DNA from: Methanoregula sp.
GTDB lineage: Archaea > Halobacteriota > Methanomicrobia > Methanomicrobiales > Methanospirillaceae
Length of the DNA: 23,881 nucleotides
Assembly: GCA_023228295.1 (NCBI GenBank)
Contig: JALOBP010000048.1
Location: forward strand, 1 to 23,881
Direction: 5' to 3'
Shown here piece after piece: positions 1-8,315 of this stretch. The position numbers and the translations under genes were made by a program. How positions within the stretch are numbered: the first letter of the stretch is position 1; every line of letters starts with the position of its first letter. The notes beneath the pieces are model-generated. The model saw only the letters and a list, made by a program, of their open reading frames with translations. It made no database searches and was not told the DNA's origin.

Positions 1-163
1 GCATCCTTGATAAGGACGAGCCGGTTGTACCGAGGATACCGGCAGCCAGTAGCAGGTGGCATTCAAGAGAAATGCCTCCCACGGTTACCGGGCCCGGACT
101 GATCTGTACCATTCATCAGGAAATGGTCGTTATTTATTATTAGCATACCCATATTGTAATCAG
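1..163. other. Upstream flank of mdh, no gene recognised
   Basis: No complete gene is visible. On the plus strand one frame is open from the window edge to a TAG at 141-143 and another to a TGA at 103-105, so either could be the tail of an upstream gene, but neither translation has a recognisable motif. An in-frame upward extension of mdh from position 56 is possible but has no family resemblance before residue MARL at 164. The AT-rich stretch at 131-141 is the most likely promoter element. Confidence 0.25.
131..141 (+). promoter_or_regulatory. TATA-like box upstream of mdh
   Basis: TATTTATTATT lies about 27 bases before the ATG at 164 in otherwise GC-rich DNA. At archaeal TATA-to-start spacing, transcription would begin at or just before the ATG, so the mdh-polB transcript may be leaderless. 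This rests on composition and spacing only. Confidence 0.4.
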
Positions 164-1030
164 ATGGCGCGCCTTGCAGTTGTTGGAGTGGGAAGGATTG
201 GTGGCGAGGTTGCGCATATGGCTGCAGCGCTCGGGATTGTTGACGAACTTGTTCTGTACGACAGTGCCACGGACCTTTTGAAAGCGCAGGTTCTCGATCT
301 CCGGCACACCGGCCTTGATATTACTATCAGTACGGATAAATCGGCGGTCCGTGATGCCGATGTCTGTCTCTTCTCCGCAGGACTATCGCGGAACCCCTCG
401 GTCCGCACCCGGGCAGACCTGCTGGATGCCAACCTGCCGGCAACAAACGACTGCATGGGGATGCTTTTTGGATTTGGCGGGGTCCTCATCACCGTGACCA
501 ACCCGATGGATATCAATAATTATTATCTCTGTAAGAAAGCCGGCATCCCGCGGGAACGGTGCATCGGTTTCGGCGGCCAGCTGGACAGTGCCCGTTTCGG
601 CATCGCACTTAATAACCGGGGCATCAGCGGCACCCCATACGTGTTAGGGGAACACGGCGAGCACCAGGTACCGGTTTTCTCGCGCCTGCCGGCGCCGGTA
701 CCGGAAGCGCTGCGGAGCGAGATCCTTTCTGAACTTCGCGGCGCCAGCATGGAAGTGATCAAGGGGAAAGGCGGCACGGTCTTTGGCCCCTCACTTCACC
801 TTGCCAACCTTATCCGGATGGTCATGTCCGATACCCGGGAACTCACGATATGCTCTGCAGTGCTGGATGGGGAATACGGCCAGAATGACTGTTCACTCGG
901 TGTCCCGGTACGGATCGGGAGCAACGGGATCCTCGCAATCGAGGAGTGGGACCTTGACACCTGGGAAAATGATCGGATGAACGAGGCAGGAGCGTTTGGC
1001 CGCGAGCTTGCAAAAAAGGCGGTATGCTGA
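164..1030 (+). CDS. mdh: Malate dehydrogenase (LDH/MDH superfamily)
   Basis: Predicted NAD(P)-dependent malate dehydrogenase of 288 residues, interconverting malate and oxaloacetate in the cytoplasm. The chosen ATG puts the Rossmann loop G8-V-G10-R-I-G13 right at the N-terminus, as in the family; the reading frame is open back to position 56 but the extra 36 residues resemble nothing. An acidic Asp33 at the end of the second strand (LVLYD) suggests NAD preference. The substrate loop carries an Arg (about residue 76, AGLSRNPS), as in malate rather than lactate dehydrogenases. The catalytic Asp141 (QLDSARF) and His164 (GEHGEH) and the NPMD motif at 113 are present. The stop is only 3 bases before polB, so the two genes are probably co-transcribed. 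The family assignment is firm; malate rather than another 2-oxoacid as substrate is inferred from the Arg. Confidence 0.9.
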   Translation: MARLAVVGVGRIGGEVAHMAAALGIVDELVLYDSATDLLKAQVLDLRHTGLDITISTDKSAVRDADVCLFSAGLSRNPSVRTRADLLDANLPATNDCMGMLFGFGGVLITVTNPMDINNYYLCKKAGIPRERCIGFGGQLDSARFGIALNNRGISGTPYVLGEHGEHQVPVFSRLPAPVPEALRSEILSELRGASMEVIKGKGGTVFGPSLHLANLIRMVMSDTRELTICSAVLDGEYGQNDCSLGVPVRIGSNGILAIEEWDLDTWENDRMNEAGAFGRELAKKAVC

Positions 1031-1033
1031 TCC

Positions 1034-3502
1034 ATGACATCGCAGTCCGTGCGCCCTGAATCATGCAGTGCCGGGCCGTGCACCCTGAACTCGTTTGCCG
1101 GCCATCGTCTCGCCATTAACCAGGTGGAATACAGCAATTCCCCCGATGGGCCGGTGATTCACATCTTCGGCCGCGATGCACAGGGAAAGGCGATCAGGAT
1201 CGATGTGACCGGGTTCAGGCCATACCTTTATGTACCTGCCGACCAGGCTGAAACCCTCCCGATCCCGCCACAGGCAACGCTGGAACCTGGAACTTCGTAC
1301 CGATCTATCCGTGGCGAGCCGCTCCGGCGTCTCTACACCCAACGGCCTGGCGATGTGCGTGACGTGCGGGAACGCTACCGGCACTTCGAGGCCGACATCC
1401 CGTTTGCCACCCGCTTCATGATCGATACCGGGCTCACGGGCGGGATATCGGCTCCCGATACAACCGTGCGTTACCAGGATATCGCACCGGCAGACGTGGA
1501 TGCCCCGGCCCGGACCTGCATCATCGATATCGAATGCATTGATGAGAACGGTTTTCCCGATCCCCAGCGCGACGCGATCATCTGTATCACGTGCCACGAC
1601 TCGTTCGACAACGATTACACCACGTTCCTCCTCTCCCCTTCGGGTGAATCAGCGGATATTGCTGCCAAGGAGAAGGAGGGCGGCCTTGATAACGGCTGCT
1701 TCAGGAGAGGCACCCATCTCATCTGCACCTATCCGGACGAGATCTCGATGCTCCGGGCATTCTCCACGTACCTCATTGCCCGCGACCCGGACGTCCTCTC
1801 CGGCTGGAACTTTGTGGATTTCGATATGCCGTATATCACCGGCCGGATGGAGAAACTCGGCCTGCGGTCGGATACCCTTGCCCGCATCCCGGGCATGACC
1901 GAACGAAACGCCCTCCGGGGCCGGGCGCTCTTCGATCTCCTGACCGCATACAAGAAGATGCACTCTTCCCTGAAGGAGTCATACCGGCTCGACGCCGTGG
2001 CAATGGACGAATTGGGCCAGCAGAAGGTCCGCTACACCGGGACCATCGCCGATCTCTGGAGAAAACAACCGGCACTTCTCGTTGAATACAACTTCAAGGA
2101 TGTGGAGCTCTGTGTCGGGATCAACCGGAAGGACAATATCATCGACTTCTACCGCGAGATCGCCCGGTACGTTGGCTGTCCGCTCGACAAGACCCTCAAC
2201 TCTTCAAGCGTCATCGATGTGTATGTGCTCAAAAAAGCGTTCGGCAAGTACGTCCTGCCGTCAAAAGGGTTTGCCAATGCCGAGGAATTTGAGGGCGCAA
2301 CGGTCTTCGAGCCAAGCCGTGGCGTGCGGGAGAACGTGGTGGTGCTCGACTTAAAATCGCTTTACCCGATGGCGATGATGACCATCAATGCTTCGCCCGA
2401 GACAAAATCTCCGGACGGTGAGCTCAAAGCCCCCAACGGGATCCGGTTCAAAAAACACCCGGACGGGCTGACACGGAGTATCATATCCGAACTTCTCAAG
2501 GAACGGGACGAGAAGAAGAACCTTCGCAACACCTTCCCTTTCGGCTCGCCACAATACCTGATGTACGATATGCAGCAGAACGTGCTCAAGGTGATCATGA
2601 ACACCTACTACGGGGTCTCGGGCTATACCCGCTTCCGTCTTTTCGACCGGGAGATCGGGGCCGCAGTGACCTCTGTCGGGCGTGCGATCATCGAGCATAC
2701 CCGCACGGTGATCGAGCAGCAGGGCTACAAGGTCATCTACGGCGACACGGATTCCTGCATGGTGCAACTGCCGCCGATGGATACGGAACGGACCATTGCA
2801 ACTGCCCGGGCGATCGAGAAGACCCTGAATGCGAGTTACCAGGAATTTGCCCATACCGTCCTGAACGCCGATGTCCACTTCTTCTCCATCAAGTTCGAGA
2901 AGATTTACAAACGTTTCTTCCAGGCCGGCAAGAAGAAGCGGTATGCCGGCAACCTCATCTGGAAAGAGGGAAAAGATGTCAACGAGACCGATATCGTGGG
3001 ATTTGAGATCCGGAGGAGCGACACCCCGCAGATCACAAAAGTAGTCCAGATGCGGGTGATGGAGATGATCCTTGCCGGTGAAGGATACGATGGGATCAAG
3101 AACTTCCTATCTGATGTCATCAAAAAGTACCGGGCCGGAAAATACTCGCTTGATGAGATTGGCATCCCCGGCGGGATCGGGAAAGCACTCGACGATTATG
3201 ATAACGACGATGCGCAGGTACGGGGGGCCAAGTACGCGAACGAGCACCTGAAGACGGAGTTTGGCAAGGGAAGTAAGCCCAAACGGATCTATATCCGCAC
3301 CGTGACCTCGAAATATCCCAAGACGGATGTGCTCTGTTTCGAATATGCCGACCAGGTGCCACCGGAGTTTGTGGTCGACTGGGAGCTGATGCTCGACAAG
3401 ACCATCAAGCAGCCTATTTCAAGGATCATCGAGGCACTCGGCTGGGACTGGAACGACGTCGATCCCTCGCGAACAACGCTTGCCCAGTGGGGCCTCGGAT
3501 AA
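1034..3502 (+). CDS. polB: DNA polymerase family B (archaeal PolB)
   Basis: Replicative-type family B DNA polymerase, 822 residues, with 3'-5' proofreading. Exonuclease motifs are complete: Exo I D165-I-E167, Exo II N259 to D264 (NFVDFD), and Exo III Y352xxxD356. Polymerase motif A is D439LKSLYP, motif B is K519VIMNTYYG527, and motif C is Y569GDTDS574. The basic segment FEKIYKRFFQAGKKKRYAG follows motif C as usual. No intein interrupts motifs A or C, the common insertion sites in archaeal PolB. Its start is 3 bases after the mdh stop with no strong Shine-Dalgarno sequence, so translation may depend on coupling to mdh. The length is normal for euryarchaeal PolB. PolD subunits, if present, lie outside this window. 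Confidence 0.96.
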   Translation: MTSQSVRPESCSAGPCTLNSFAGHRLAINQVEYSNSPDGPVIHIFGRDAQGKAIRIDVTGFRPYLYVPADQAETLPIPPQATLEPGTSYRSIRGEPLRRLYTQRPGDVRDVRERYRHFEADIPFATRFMIDTGLTGGISAPDTTVRYQDIAPADVDAPARTCIIDIECIDENGFPDPQRDAIICITCHDSFDNDYTTFLLSPSGESADIAAKEKEGGLDNGCFRRGTHLICTYPDEISMLRAFSTYLIARDPDVLSGWNFVDFDMPYITGRMEKLGLRSDTLARIPGMTERNALRGRALFDLLTAYKKMHSSLKESYRLDAVAMDELGQQKVRYTGTIADLWRKQPALLVEYNFKDVELCVGINRKDNIIDFYREIARYVGCPLDKTLNSSSVIDVYVLKKAFGKYVLPSKGFANAEEFEGATVFEPSRGVRENVVVLDLKSLYPMAMMTINASPETKSPDGELKAPNGIRFKKHPDGLTRSIISELLKERDEKKNLRNTFPFGSPQYLMYDMQQNVLKVIMNTYYGVSGYTRFRLFDREIGAAVTSVGRAIIEHTRTVIEQQGYKVIYGDTDSCMVQLPPMDTERTIATARAIEKTLNASYQEFAHTVLNADVHFFSIKFEKIYKRFFQAGKKKRYAGNLIWKEGKDVNETDIVGFEIRRSDTPQITKVVQMRVMEMILAGEGYDGIKNFLSDVIKKYRAGKYSLDEIGIPGGIGKALDDYDNDDAQVRGAKYANEHLKTEFGKGSKPKRIYIRTVTSKYPKTDVLCFEYADQVPPEFVVDWELMLDKTIKQPISRIIEALGWDWNDVDPSRTTLAQWGLG

Positions 3503-3540
3503 TTTTTAAATTTTCATGCAAGGGAATCGATATCGATATT

Positions 3541-3556
3541 TGCATTGAAAAATGCA
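3541..3556 (+). terminator. Hairpin downstream of polB
   Basis: TGCATT-GAAA-AATGCA is a perfect 6-bp stem with a 4-base loop, 39 bases after the polB stop. It is preceded by T-rich sequence (from 3503) and followed by an A-run. It could help end the mdh-polB transcript or stabilise its 3' end. The 209-base gap (3503-3711) is otherwise AT-rich with no gene. Confidence 0.3.
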
Positions 3557-3664
3557 TGTCTATAAAAAAAACCGTGGTATCATGGCACTTTTTCCCCGGT
3601 ACAATTAAAAAATGTTTAATAACGAATCAGACAATTGAATTTCGTACTTATTTCAGGGAAAAAA

Positions 3665-3673
3665 TTAATAAAT
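3665..3673 (+). promoter_or_regulatory. Candidate TATA box for the PAS membrane protein
   Basis: TTAATAAAT lies about 43 bases before the ATG at 3712, which would give a leader of roughly 20 bases. A second TATA-like site, TATAAAAA at 3561-3568, would give a leader of over 100 bases. Which one is used cannot be decided from sequence. Confidence 0.3.
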
Positions 3674-3711
3674 CCCCGGATATCGGGGAACAGGCAGGCG
3701 AAATACCTCAA

Positions 3712-5085
3712 ATGACCAACGGGAACCCGTTCATCGACCGTGAAGAGAGCATCTCCGGCCTCTGGCTTATCATCATTCTTATCACCACGGTGCTCGCCAT
3801 CCTGGTTAATATCCTGTCCCTCTCGAACGGGAACAATGCAGTCGCCCCGCATCTCTTCTATATCCCGGTGGTGATTGCAGCCTTCTGGTATCCACACCGT
3901 GGTCCGGCCTGTGCCGTTTTCATCGCCCTCGTCTACCTGTCACTTGTATACTTGTTTTCCGGCAGCGATGTTGCCATGCTCGTCACGTCTTCGGTAATCT
4001 GTTTCGTGATGATCGGTGTCTCGGTGATTGTCTCAAGCCTCGCCACCCGCATGCGGAAAAACGAGGTGAAGTACCGGGGCATTTTCAATCATTTGCAGAC
4101 CGGTGTCGGGCTCGTTGATACCAGCTCCCTCCGGATCATCGAGGCCAACCCTTGTCTGGCCGGCATCCTCGGGTACACCGTGGAAGAACTCACCAGGATC
4201 CCGTTTCCGGATCTCTTTTGCGATGCAGATCAAAAAGATGCCTTCTTCAGCCAGCTGAACCCGGGCCACAGCATTGACAAATTCGAGGCCCGGTTCCTGT
4301 CGAAAAATGAAGGGAGCCGCTGGATGCTCATATCCGCTGGCCGGTTACCCGGCAACCAGGTCGTGGTCACCGTTGTCGATATTACCGATCGCAGGCAGAG
4401 GGAACTTGCGCTCCAGGCAAAAGACGATGCAATACGCTCATCCACCAGCGCGATTGCCATCACCGACCCTGATTTCACTATCACGTATGTCAACGAGTCC
4501 TTTGTGCGCCTGATGGAGTACCCGGGTAACGAGGAAGCTGTCGGCCGCACCATCACGGATCTTGTCAGTTCGCCGCAGCGCTTTGCGACCGTCCGGGATG
4601 CCCTCGTCAGGAACGGCAGCTGGTCGGGCGAGATTGCGCTCATCAGGTACAACAGGAAACCGTTCTTTGTCCTCCTCCGGGTGAACACGGTAAAAGACAA
4701 TTCCGGCAACCCGACCGGTATCCTGGCGTCGTTCATCGATATCACGGACCGGAAGCAGGTTGAGGCTGCCAAGAGAAAAGCCCTCGAGCAGATCGCGAAA
4801 AATATTGAGCAGTTCGCTGTTCTTGGGGATAATATCCGGAACCCGCTCGCGGTCATTGTAGGCTTGTCGAGCCTTGCGCCGGGCGAGATCACCGGGAAGA
4901 TCATTTTGCAGACAAAAGAGATCGACCGGATCATCGCCCGGCTCGACAAGGGAAGGATCGAGTCGGAGAAGGTCCGGGGCATCATCAGGAAATATTACCC
5001 GGCCGGGACCGGGGACTCAGTTATCCCGGACGAATCTGGTGCGATCCCTGATGAGGAGATCCCCGGCGGGTTCGGGAAGGCGTGA
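3712..5085 (+). CDS. Membrane PAS-domain sensor with degenerate kinase-like C-terminus
   Basis: Signal-sensing membrane protein of 457 residues. Four hydrophobic segments (about 17-36, 45-60, 64-82, 88-110) are followed by two PAS domains (about 115-235 and 245-360; each ends in a VDITDR/IDITDR-type motif). The C-terminal segment (365-430) resembles a HisKA dimerisation helix: the motif reads LGDNIRNPLAVIVGL, so Asp373 sits where the phosphoacceptor His of H-E-L-R-x-P-L would be. No ATP-binding domain follows. The protein is therefore unlikely to autophosphorylate by itself and may act as a sensory adaptor. I chose the ATG at 3712 because the frame's 75-codon extension to 3487 overlaps polB and is AT-rich and featureless. 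The gene stands alone and ends in a double T-run. Confidence 0.85.
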   Translation: MTNGNPFIDREESISGLWLIIILITTVLAILVNILSLSNGNNAVAPHLFYIPVVIAAFWYPHRGPACAVFIALVYLSLVYLFSGSDVAMLVTSSVICFVMIGVSVIVSSLATRMRKNEVKYRGIFNHLQTGVGLVDTSSLRIIEANPCLAGILGYTVEELTRIPFPDLFCDADQKDAFFSQLNPGHSIDKFEARFLSKNEGSRWMLISAGRLPGNQVVVTVVDITDRRQRELALQAKDDAIRSSTSAIAITDPDFTITYVNESFVRLMEYPGNEEAVGRTITDLVSSPQRFATVRDALVRNGSWSGEIALIRYNRKPFFVLLRVNTVKDNSGNPTGILASFIDITDRKQVEAAKRKALEQIAKNIEQFAVLGDNIRNPLAVIVGLSSLAPGEITGKIILQTKEIDRIIARLDKGRIESEKVRGIIRKYYPAGTGDSVIPDESGAIPDEEIPGGFGKA

Positions 5086-5089
5086 ACGA

Positions 5090-5111
5090 TTTTTTTTCCA
5101 AAAGTTTTTTT
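5090..5111 (+). terminator. Double poly-T terminator after the PAS gene
   Basis: T8 (5090-5097) and T7 (5105-5111) separated by CCAAAAG begin 5 bases after the stop codon at 5085. Oligo-T tracts of this kind are the typical archaeal intrinsic termination signal. Confidence 0.6.
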
Positions 5112-5164
5112 GGGTAATGTACTATTTCAGCCCCTGAATCCAGGAAGGATTTACAGAGTGAAAA

Positions 5165-5311
5165 ATGGTAAAAATTGTATGCCCAAAATGTAATGCGAAA
5201 AAGTATATCCGTTTTGGACTGGAAAACACTGACGCTCCAGGGGCTTCGCCCCGCCGCTATGGCGCCCCGGTTGCGATAGTGCTGTATTACCTGAACCGGG
5301 ATTTTAGGTAA
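5165..5311 (+). CDS. Small CxxC open reading frame, possible transposase remnant
   Basis: A 48-codon frame starting at the ATG at 5165. It begins with VCPKCNAKKYIRFG, which resembles the N-terminal zinc-ribbon half-site (CPKC) found in several transposase families. It then passes into RRYGAPVAIVLYYLNRDF, again reminiscent of the helix after the zinc ribbon, and stops. The second CxxC pair expected of a ribbon is missing and the middle is encoded by GC-rich hairpins. I read it as a decayed insertion-sequence fragment or a chance frame; no function is proposed. It lies in the 581-base non-coding gap 5086-5666. Confidence 0.3.
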   Translation: MVKIVCPKCNAKKYIRFGLENTDAPGASPRRYGAPVAIVLYYLNRDFR

Positions 5312-5314
5312 TAC
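5240..5314 (+). other. Cluster of overlapping inverted repeats
   Basis: Several stems lie within 75 bases. GGGGC-TTC-GCCCC is at 5240-5252. CGCC-GCTAT-GGCG is at 5252-5264. CCCGGTT (5266-5272) pairs with AACCGGG (5294-5300). GTATTACCT (5284-5292) pairs perfectly with AGGTAATAC (5306-5314). The last two pairings interlock, so they would form either as alternatives or as a pseudoknot. The cluster overlaps the CxxC frame at 5165-5311. It may be an insertion-sequence end, a structured RNA or a palindromic repeat. Confidence 0.4.
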
Positions 5315-5326
5315 TGATGAATCGCA

Positions 5327-5361
5327 TGCGCCCCCGCCCCCCAATGGGGGAGGGCTGGCGC
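5327..5361 (+). repeat. C-run/G-run imperfect palindrome
   Basis: TGCGCCCCCGCCCCCC is followed after AAT by GGGGGAGGGCTGGCGC, an imperfect long inverted repeat of C and G runs. It is unlike the surrounding composition. The rest of the gap, to about 5610, shows two open frames (5385-5624 and 5497-5706) whose translations have no recognisable features, and I do not call them genes. Confidence 0.35.
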
Positions 5362-5614
5362 AAGGGGGGCAGACTATTGTCAGAGTGAGATGTCAGGGGC
5401 TCGATTGGCACTTTACCCTTAAGGAAATGGACCTGCAATGCCAGGATAAATCCCGATATTTTTCCCAGGGGAATTACCGGTACCTGATCCGCCGCGATGC
5501 GCTCTGTCCGGGGCGACGGGATACATCGTCCCCGTCACTCTGGATATACAGGAGGATTCTCCGCGATCCGCTTATACAAAACAGCCCCTCCCGGACTCCC
5601 GGAAAAACAGGTTG

Positions 5615-5625
5615 TTTTTATTAAT
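5615..5625 (+). promoter_or_regulatory. TATA box of aglB
   Basis: TTTTTATTAAT is followed about 25 bases later by the expected start region near 5646, giving a leader of about 20 bases. That leader contains GGAGG at 5657-5661, 5 bases before the ATG at 5667. Confidence 0.5.
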
Positions 5626-5666
5626 CCTGTTCGCAAAATCACTATATTGACTGAATGGAGGATCGC

Positions 5667-8264
5667 ATGCATATTCCCGATTTCAAAAATCCCGGAAACT
5701 ACCTGATCGCCGGTCTTGTTGCATTTTTTTCCCTTGCTGCACTCTGGCTCCGCCTCATCCCTATGCTCAATATGGGAAGTACGGACCTCCTTGACATGGT
5801 TGCCATGGATGACCCGATGTACAACCTGCGGCAGGTTGAACTCATCCTTGCAAACTTCCCGGGCTACGGCTGGTTCGAACCGATGACCAACTATCCCTAT
5901 GGGACGAGTATCTACTGGGGGCCGTTGTTCCCGACAATTATCGCGGTATGTTGCCTTATTGCTGGTGCCGTCACCCGCCCGGAGATTATTGGCATCGGTC
6001 TTTTAATACCGCCGCTCATGGGTGCGGTTATCGTCATCCTCATGTATTTTATCGGCAGGGCATTCGGTGACTGGAAAACCGGGCTTCTTGCATCAGGATT
6101 TACCGCGATCGTATCCGGCCAGTTTTTTACAATCTCATGGTATGGGTATGTTGATCACCATATTGCCGAAGTGCTCTTCTCGACCCTGTTCTGCCTGATA
6201 TACAGCTATGCAATTATCGCTGAAAAAGACGGGAAAATTGATCTGAAAAATATTGGAAGTTACAAAAATATCCTGTTTCTCGCATTCCTTGCCGGCGTAA
6301 GTTATCTTCTCGGTCTTTTTGTCATGCCCACGATGATCCTTTTTGCCCTTATCGTGGGAATCTTTACCATAGTCCAGTTCATCATCGATGTTTACCGCAA
6401 CCGGACCAGCGAATACCTTCTGGTTGTTAACGTGACCGTATTTGCTATAGCCATCTTCGGCCTGTTGCTCTTTGGCCTGAAAAACCCGGGTATGGCCCTG
6501 TCCACCTATTCAATTGGCCATGTCTATGCCTATCTCGGGCTCATCGGGGGTACGGTCCTGCTCTATGGAACTGCCTGGTATCTCAGGGGCCGTGAGAAAT
6601 TCTGGTATCCCGCAGTACTGCTTGTAAGTGCGGTCTGTTTCTCCGGTATCCTGTTTTTTGCGGCACCCCAGATCTATGAACTCCTTATCTCCTCCCTTCT
6701 CGCCTTCTTTGGCCAACAGCCAGTAACCGAAACAGTGCTGGAAGCCATGGGCTGGTCACTTGACCGTGCATGGTTGTCATTCAATTACGGGATCATCCTG
6801 TTTGCCGGGGGGATCATGGTCATGCTCTACAACAATGCAAAAGATGAGCACCCCGGAGAAGTTTTTGCCCTGGTCTGGTCGCTCGTCATGCTCCTCTCAA
6901 CCTGGCAGCATATCCGGTACGAGTATTACCTTGCCATTAATATCGCACTCATGTCGGCGGTCTGTTCGGGTTTTGTGTTCGGGCGGTTCCGGGCCGATGT
7001 TTATCCACGGATCTCCGGCCGCGGGGAGATCCCTCTCCTGCCGGAAGAAACTGAAAAACAAAACACACGTCCATCAAAAGGGAAGCAGCGGAAAAAAGGT
7101 ACCGTCAAGGTCAAAACGCTGCCTGCTGCCACGTACCTTCTTGCCATCCTTACCGTTCTTTGCGCGGGGACCGGTATTCTCTTCGTGTATTCATCCGCAT
7201 CCTACAGTTATACCAATGCGATGCACAATCCGTTCAACCTGAATTCCGACTGGCGGGAATCCCTCGAATGGCTGGGAAATAATTCCCCGGAACCGGGCCT
7301 GGATTATCTTGCCATCTATGATGCAGACACCTTCACGTACCCGGAAACTGCGTATGGGGTCATGTCCTGGTGGGACTACGGGCATATGATTACGTATATC
7401 TCCAAACGGATCCCGAACGCAAACCCGTTCCAGCAGGGCGTGTCCGGGGATAATGGAGCTGCTGCATATTTCATTACACCATCAGAAGATACCGCCAACG
7501 GGATCCTGGACCGGCTCGGTACGCGCTATGTGGTAACCGACATTGAAATGGATTTCCTGAAATTCCCGGCAATGGCAACGTGGTACAATGCATCGCGTGT
7601 AGCGGATCCCTACATGATGAGCCTGCTGGTTCCCGGCGAAACCAATCCTGATACGGCAGAGCTGCGGGTCTTCAACACCCAGGAATACTATCTCACCATG
7701 ATCTCACGGCTTCACAACTTTGATGGATCGATGATCCCTGTAACCGAGACACTTTACATTGAATATGCAGATCCCGGTGTCACCGGCCTGTCCCTTCCGG
7801 CCATTGTGAATGGCGGCACGATGAATGTAACGGAAGCTGAGGGACGGGTTGCGCAATACAATCTCAAGTCAGGGAAGAACGGATACCATGCACTAACGTT
7901 GAGCACATCGCTGGTAACGCCTGTTTCCGATGTCCCTGCACTGCGTCATTACCGGTTGATTCACGAGTCCCCTACGAATGTGTTCAATGAAAAGACACCT
8001 GATGTCAAATACGTTAAAGTCTTTGAGTATGTCAAAGGGGCCCGCATCACGGGGTCGGGGATAATTGAGCTGGATCTGGTTTCCAATACCGGGAGGAACT
8101 TCACGTACCGGCAGGAAAGCATTGATGGTGAATTTATCGTCCCGTACACAACGACCGGCAATCCCAATGGCGTGAAAGCAACCGGCAGATACCGGATAAC
8201 CGGTTCCAGCCAGGAATTCGATGTGCCGGAAGCAGCGGTTATTTCGGGCAGCACAATTAATTAA
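5667..8264 (+). CDS. aglB: Oligosaccharyltransferase AglB (STT3 family)
   Basis: Catalytic subunit of archaeal N-glycosylation, 865 residues, predicted to move lipid-linked glycans onto Asn in N-x-S/T sequons on the outer face of the membrane. The first outer loop carries the acidic motif DDPMYNLR (48-55). About a dozen hydrophobic helices fill the N-terminal two thirds. The diagnostic WWDYG motif is at 568-572, followed by D629xxK632xxxM636, matching the DK motif of the STT3 soluble domain. A charged lysine-rich linker (near 470, KGKQRKKGTVKVK) lies between membrane segments. I chose the second ATG (5667) because GGAGG precedes it by 5 bases; the first ATG (5655) would add only MEDR. The gene stands alone and converges on uvrB. 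Confidence 0.95.
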   Translation: MHIPDFKNPGNYLIAGLVAFFSLAALWLRLIPMLNMGSTDLLDMVAMDDPMYNLRQVELILANFPGYGWFEPMTNYPYGTSIYWGPLFPTIIAVCCLIAGAVTRPEIIGIGLLIPPLMGAVIVILMYFIGRAFGDWKTGLLASGFTAIVSGQFFTISWYGYVDHHIAEVLFSTLFCLIYSYAIIAEKDGKIDLKNIGSYKNILFLAFLAGVSYLLGLFVMPTMILFALIVGIFTIVQFIIDVYRNRTSEYLLVVNVTVFAIAIFGLLLFGLKNPGMALSTYSIGHVYAYLGLIGGTVLLYGTAWYLRGREKFWYPAVLLVSAVCFSGILFFAAPQIYELLISSLLAFFGQQPVTETVLEAMGWSLDRAWLSFNYGIILFAGGIMVMLYNNAKDEHPGEVFALVWSLVMLLSTWQHIRYEYYLAINIALMSAVCSGFVFGRFRADVYPRISGRGEIPLLPEETEKQNTRPSKGKQRKKGTVKVKTLPAATYLLAILTVLCAGTGILFVYSSASYSYTNAMHNPFNLNSDWRESLEWLGNNSPEPGLDYLAIYDADTFTYPETAYGVMSWWDYGHMITYISKRIPNANPFQQGVSGDNGAAAYFITPSEDTANGILDRLGTRYVVTDIEMDFLKFPAMATWYNASRVADPYMMSLLVPGETNPDTAELRVFNTQEYYLTMISRLHNFDGSMIPVTETLYIEYADPGVTGLSLPAIVNGGTMNVTEAEGRVAQYNLKSGKNGYHALTLSTSLVTPVSDVPALRHYRLIHESPTNVFNEKTPDVKYVKVFEYVKGARITGSGIIELDLVSNTGRNFTYRQESIDGEFIVPYTTTGNPNGVKATGRYRITGSSQEFDVPEAAVISGSTIN

Positions 8265-8276
8265 AAACAAAGAATC

Positions 8277-8283
8277 TTTTTTT
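8277..8283 (+). terminator. Poly-T terminator of aglB
   Basis: T7 lies 13 bases after the aglB stop in the 51-base convergent gap. On the minus strand the same gap reads pyrimidine-rich (TTTTCCTTTTCTTTCCC), which could serve uvrB. Confidence 0.5.
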
Positions 8284-8315
8284 AGCTGGGAAAGAAAAGG
8301 AAAACCGGCTCCCGC

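Noticed and set aside
3487..3711. 75-codon N-terminal extension of the PAS membrane protein
   Set aside because: It overlaps the end of polB, is AT-rich, contains the likely promoter, and its translation is unlike any sensor N-terminus.
5385..5706. Two overlapping frames (79 and 69 codons) in the gap before aglB
   Set aside because: The second runs into the aglB start in another frame and neither has protein-like character; the region contains the aglB promoter.
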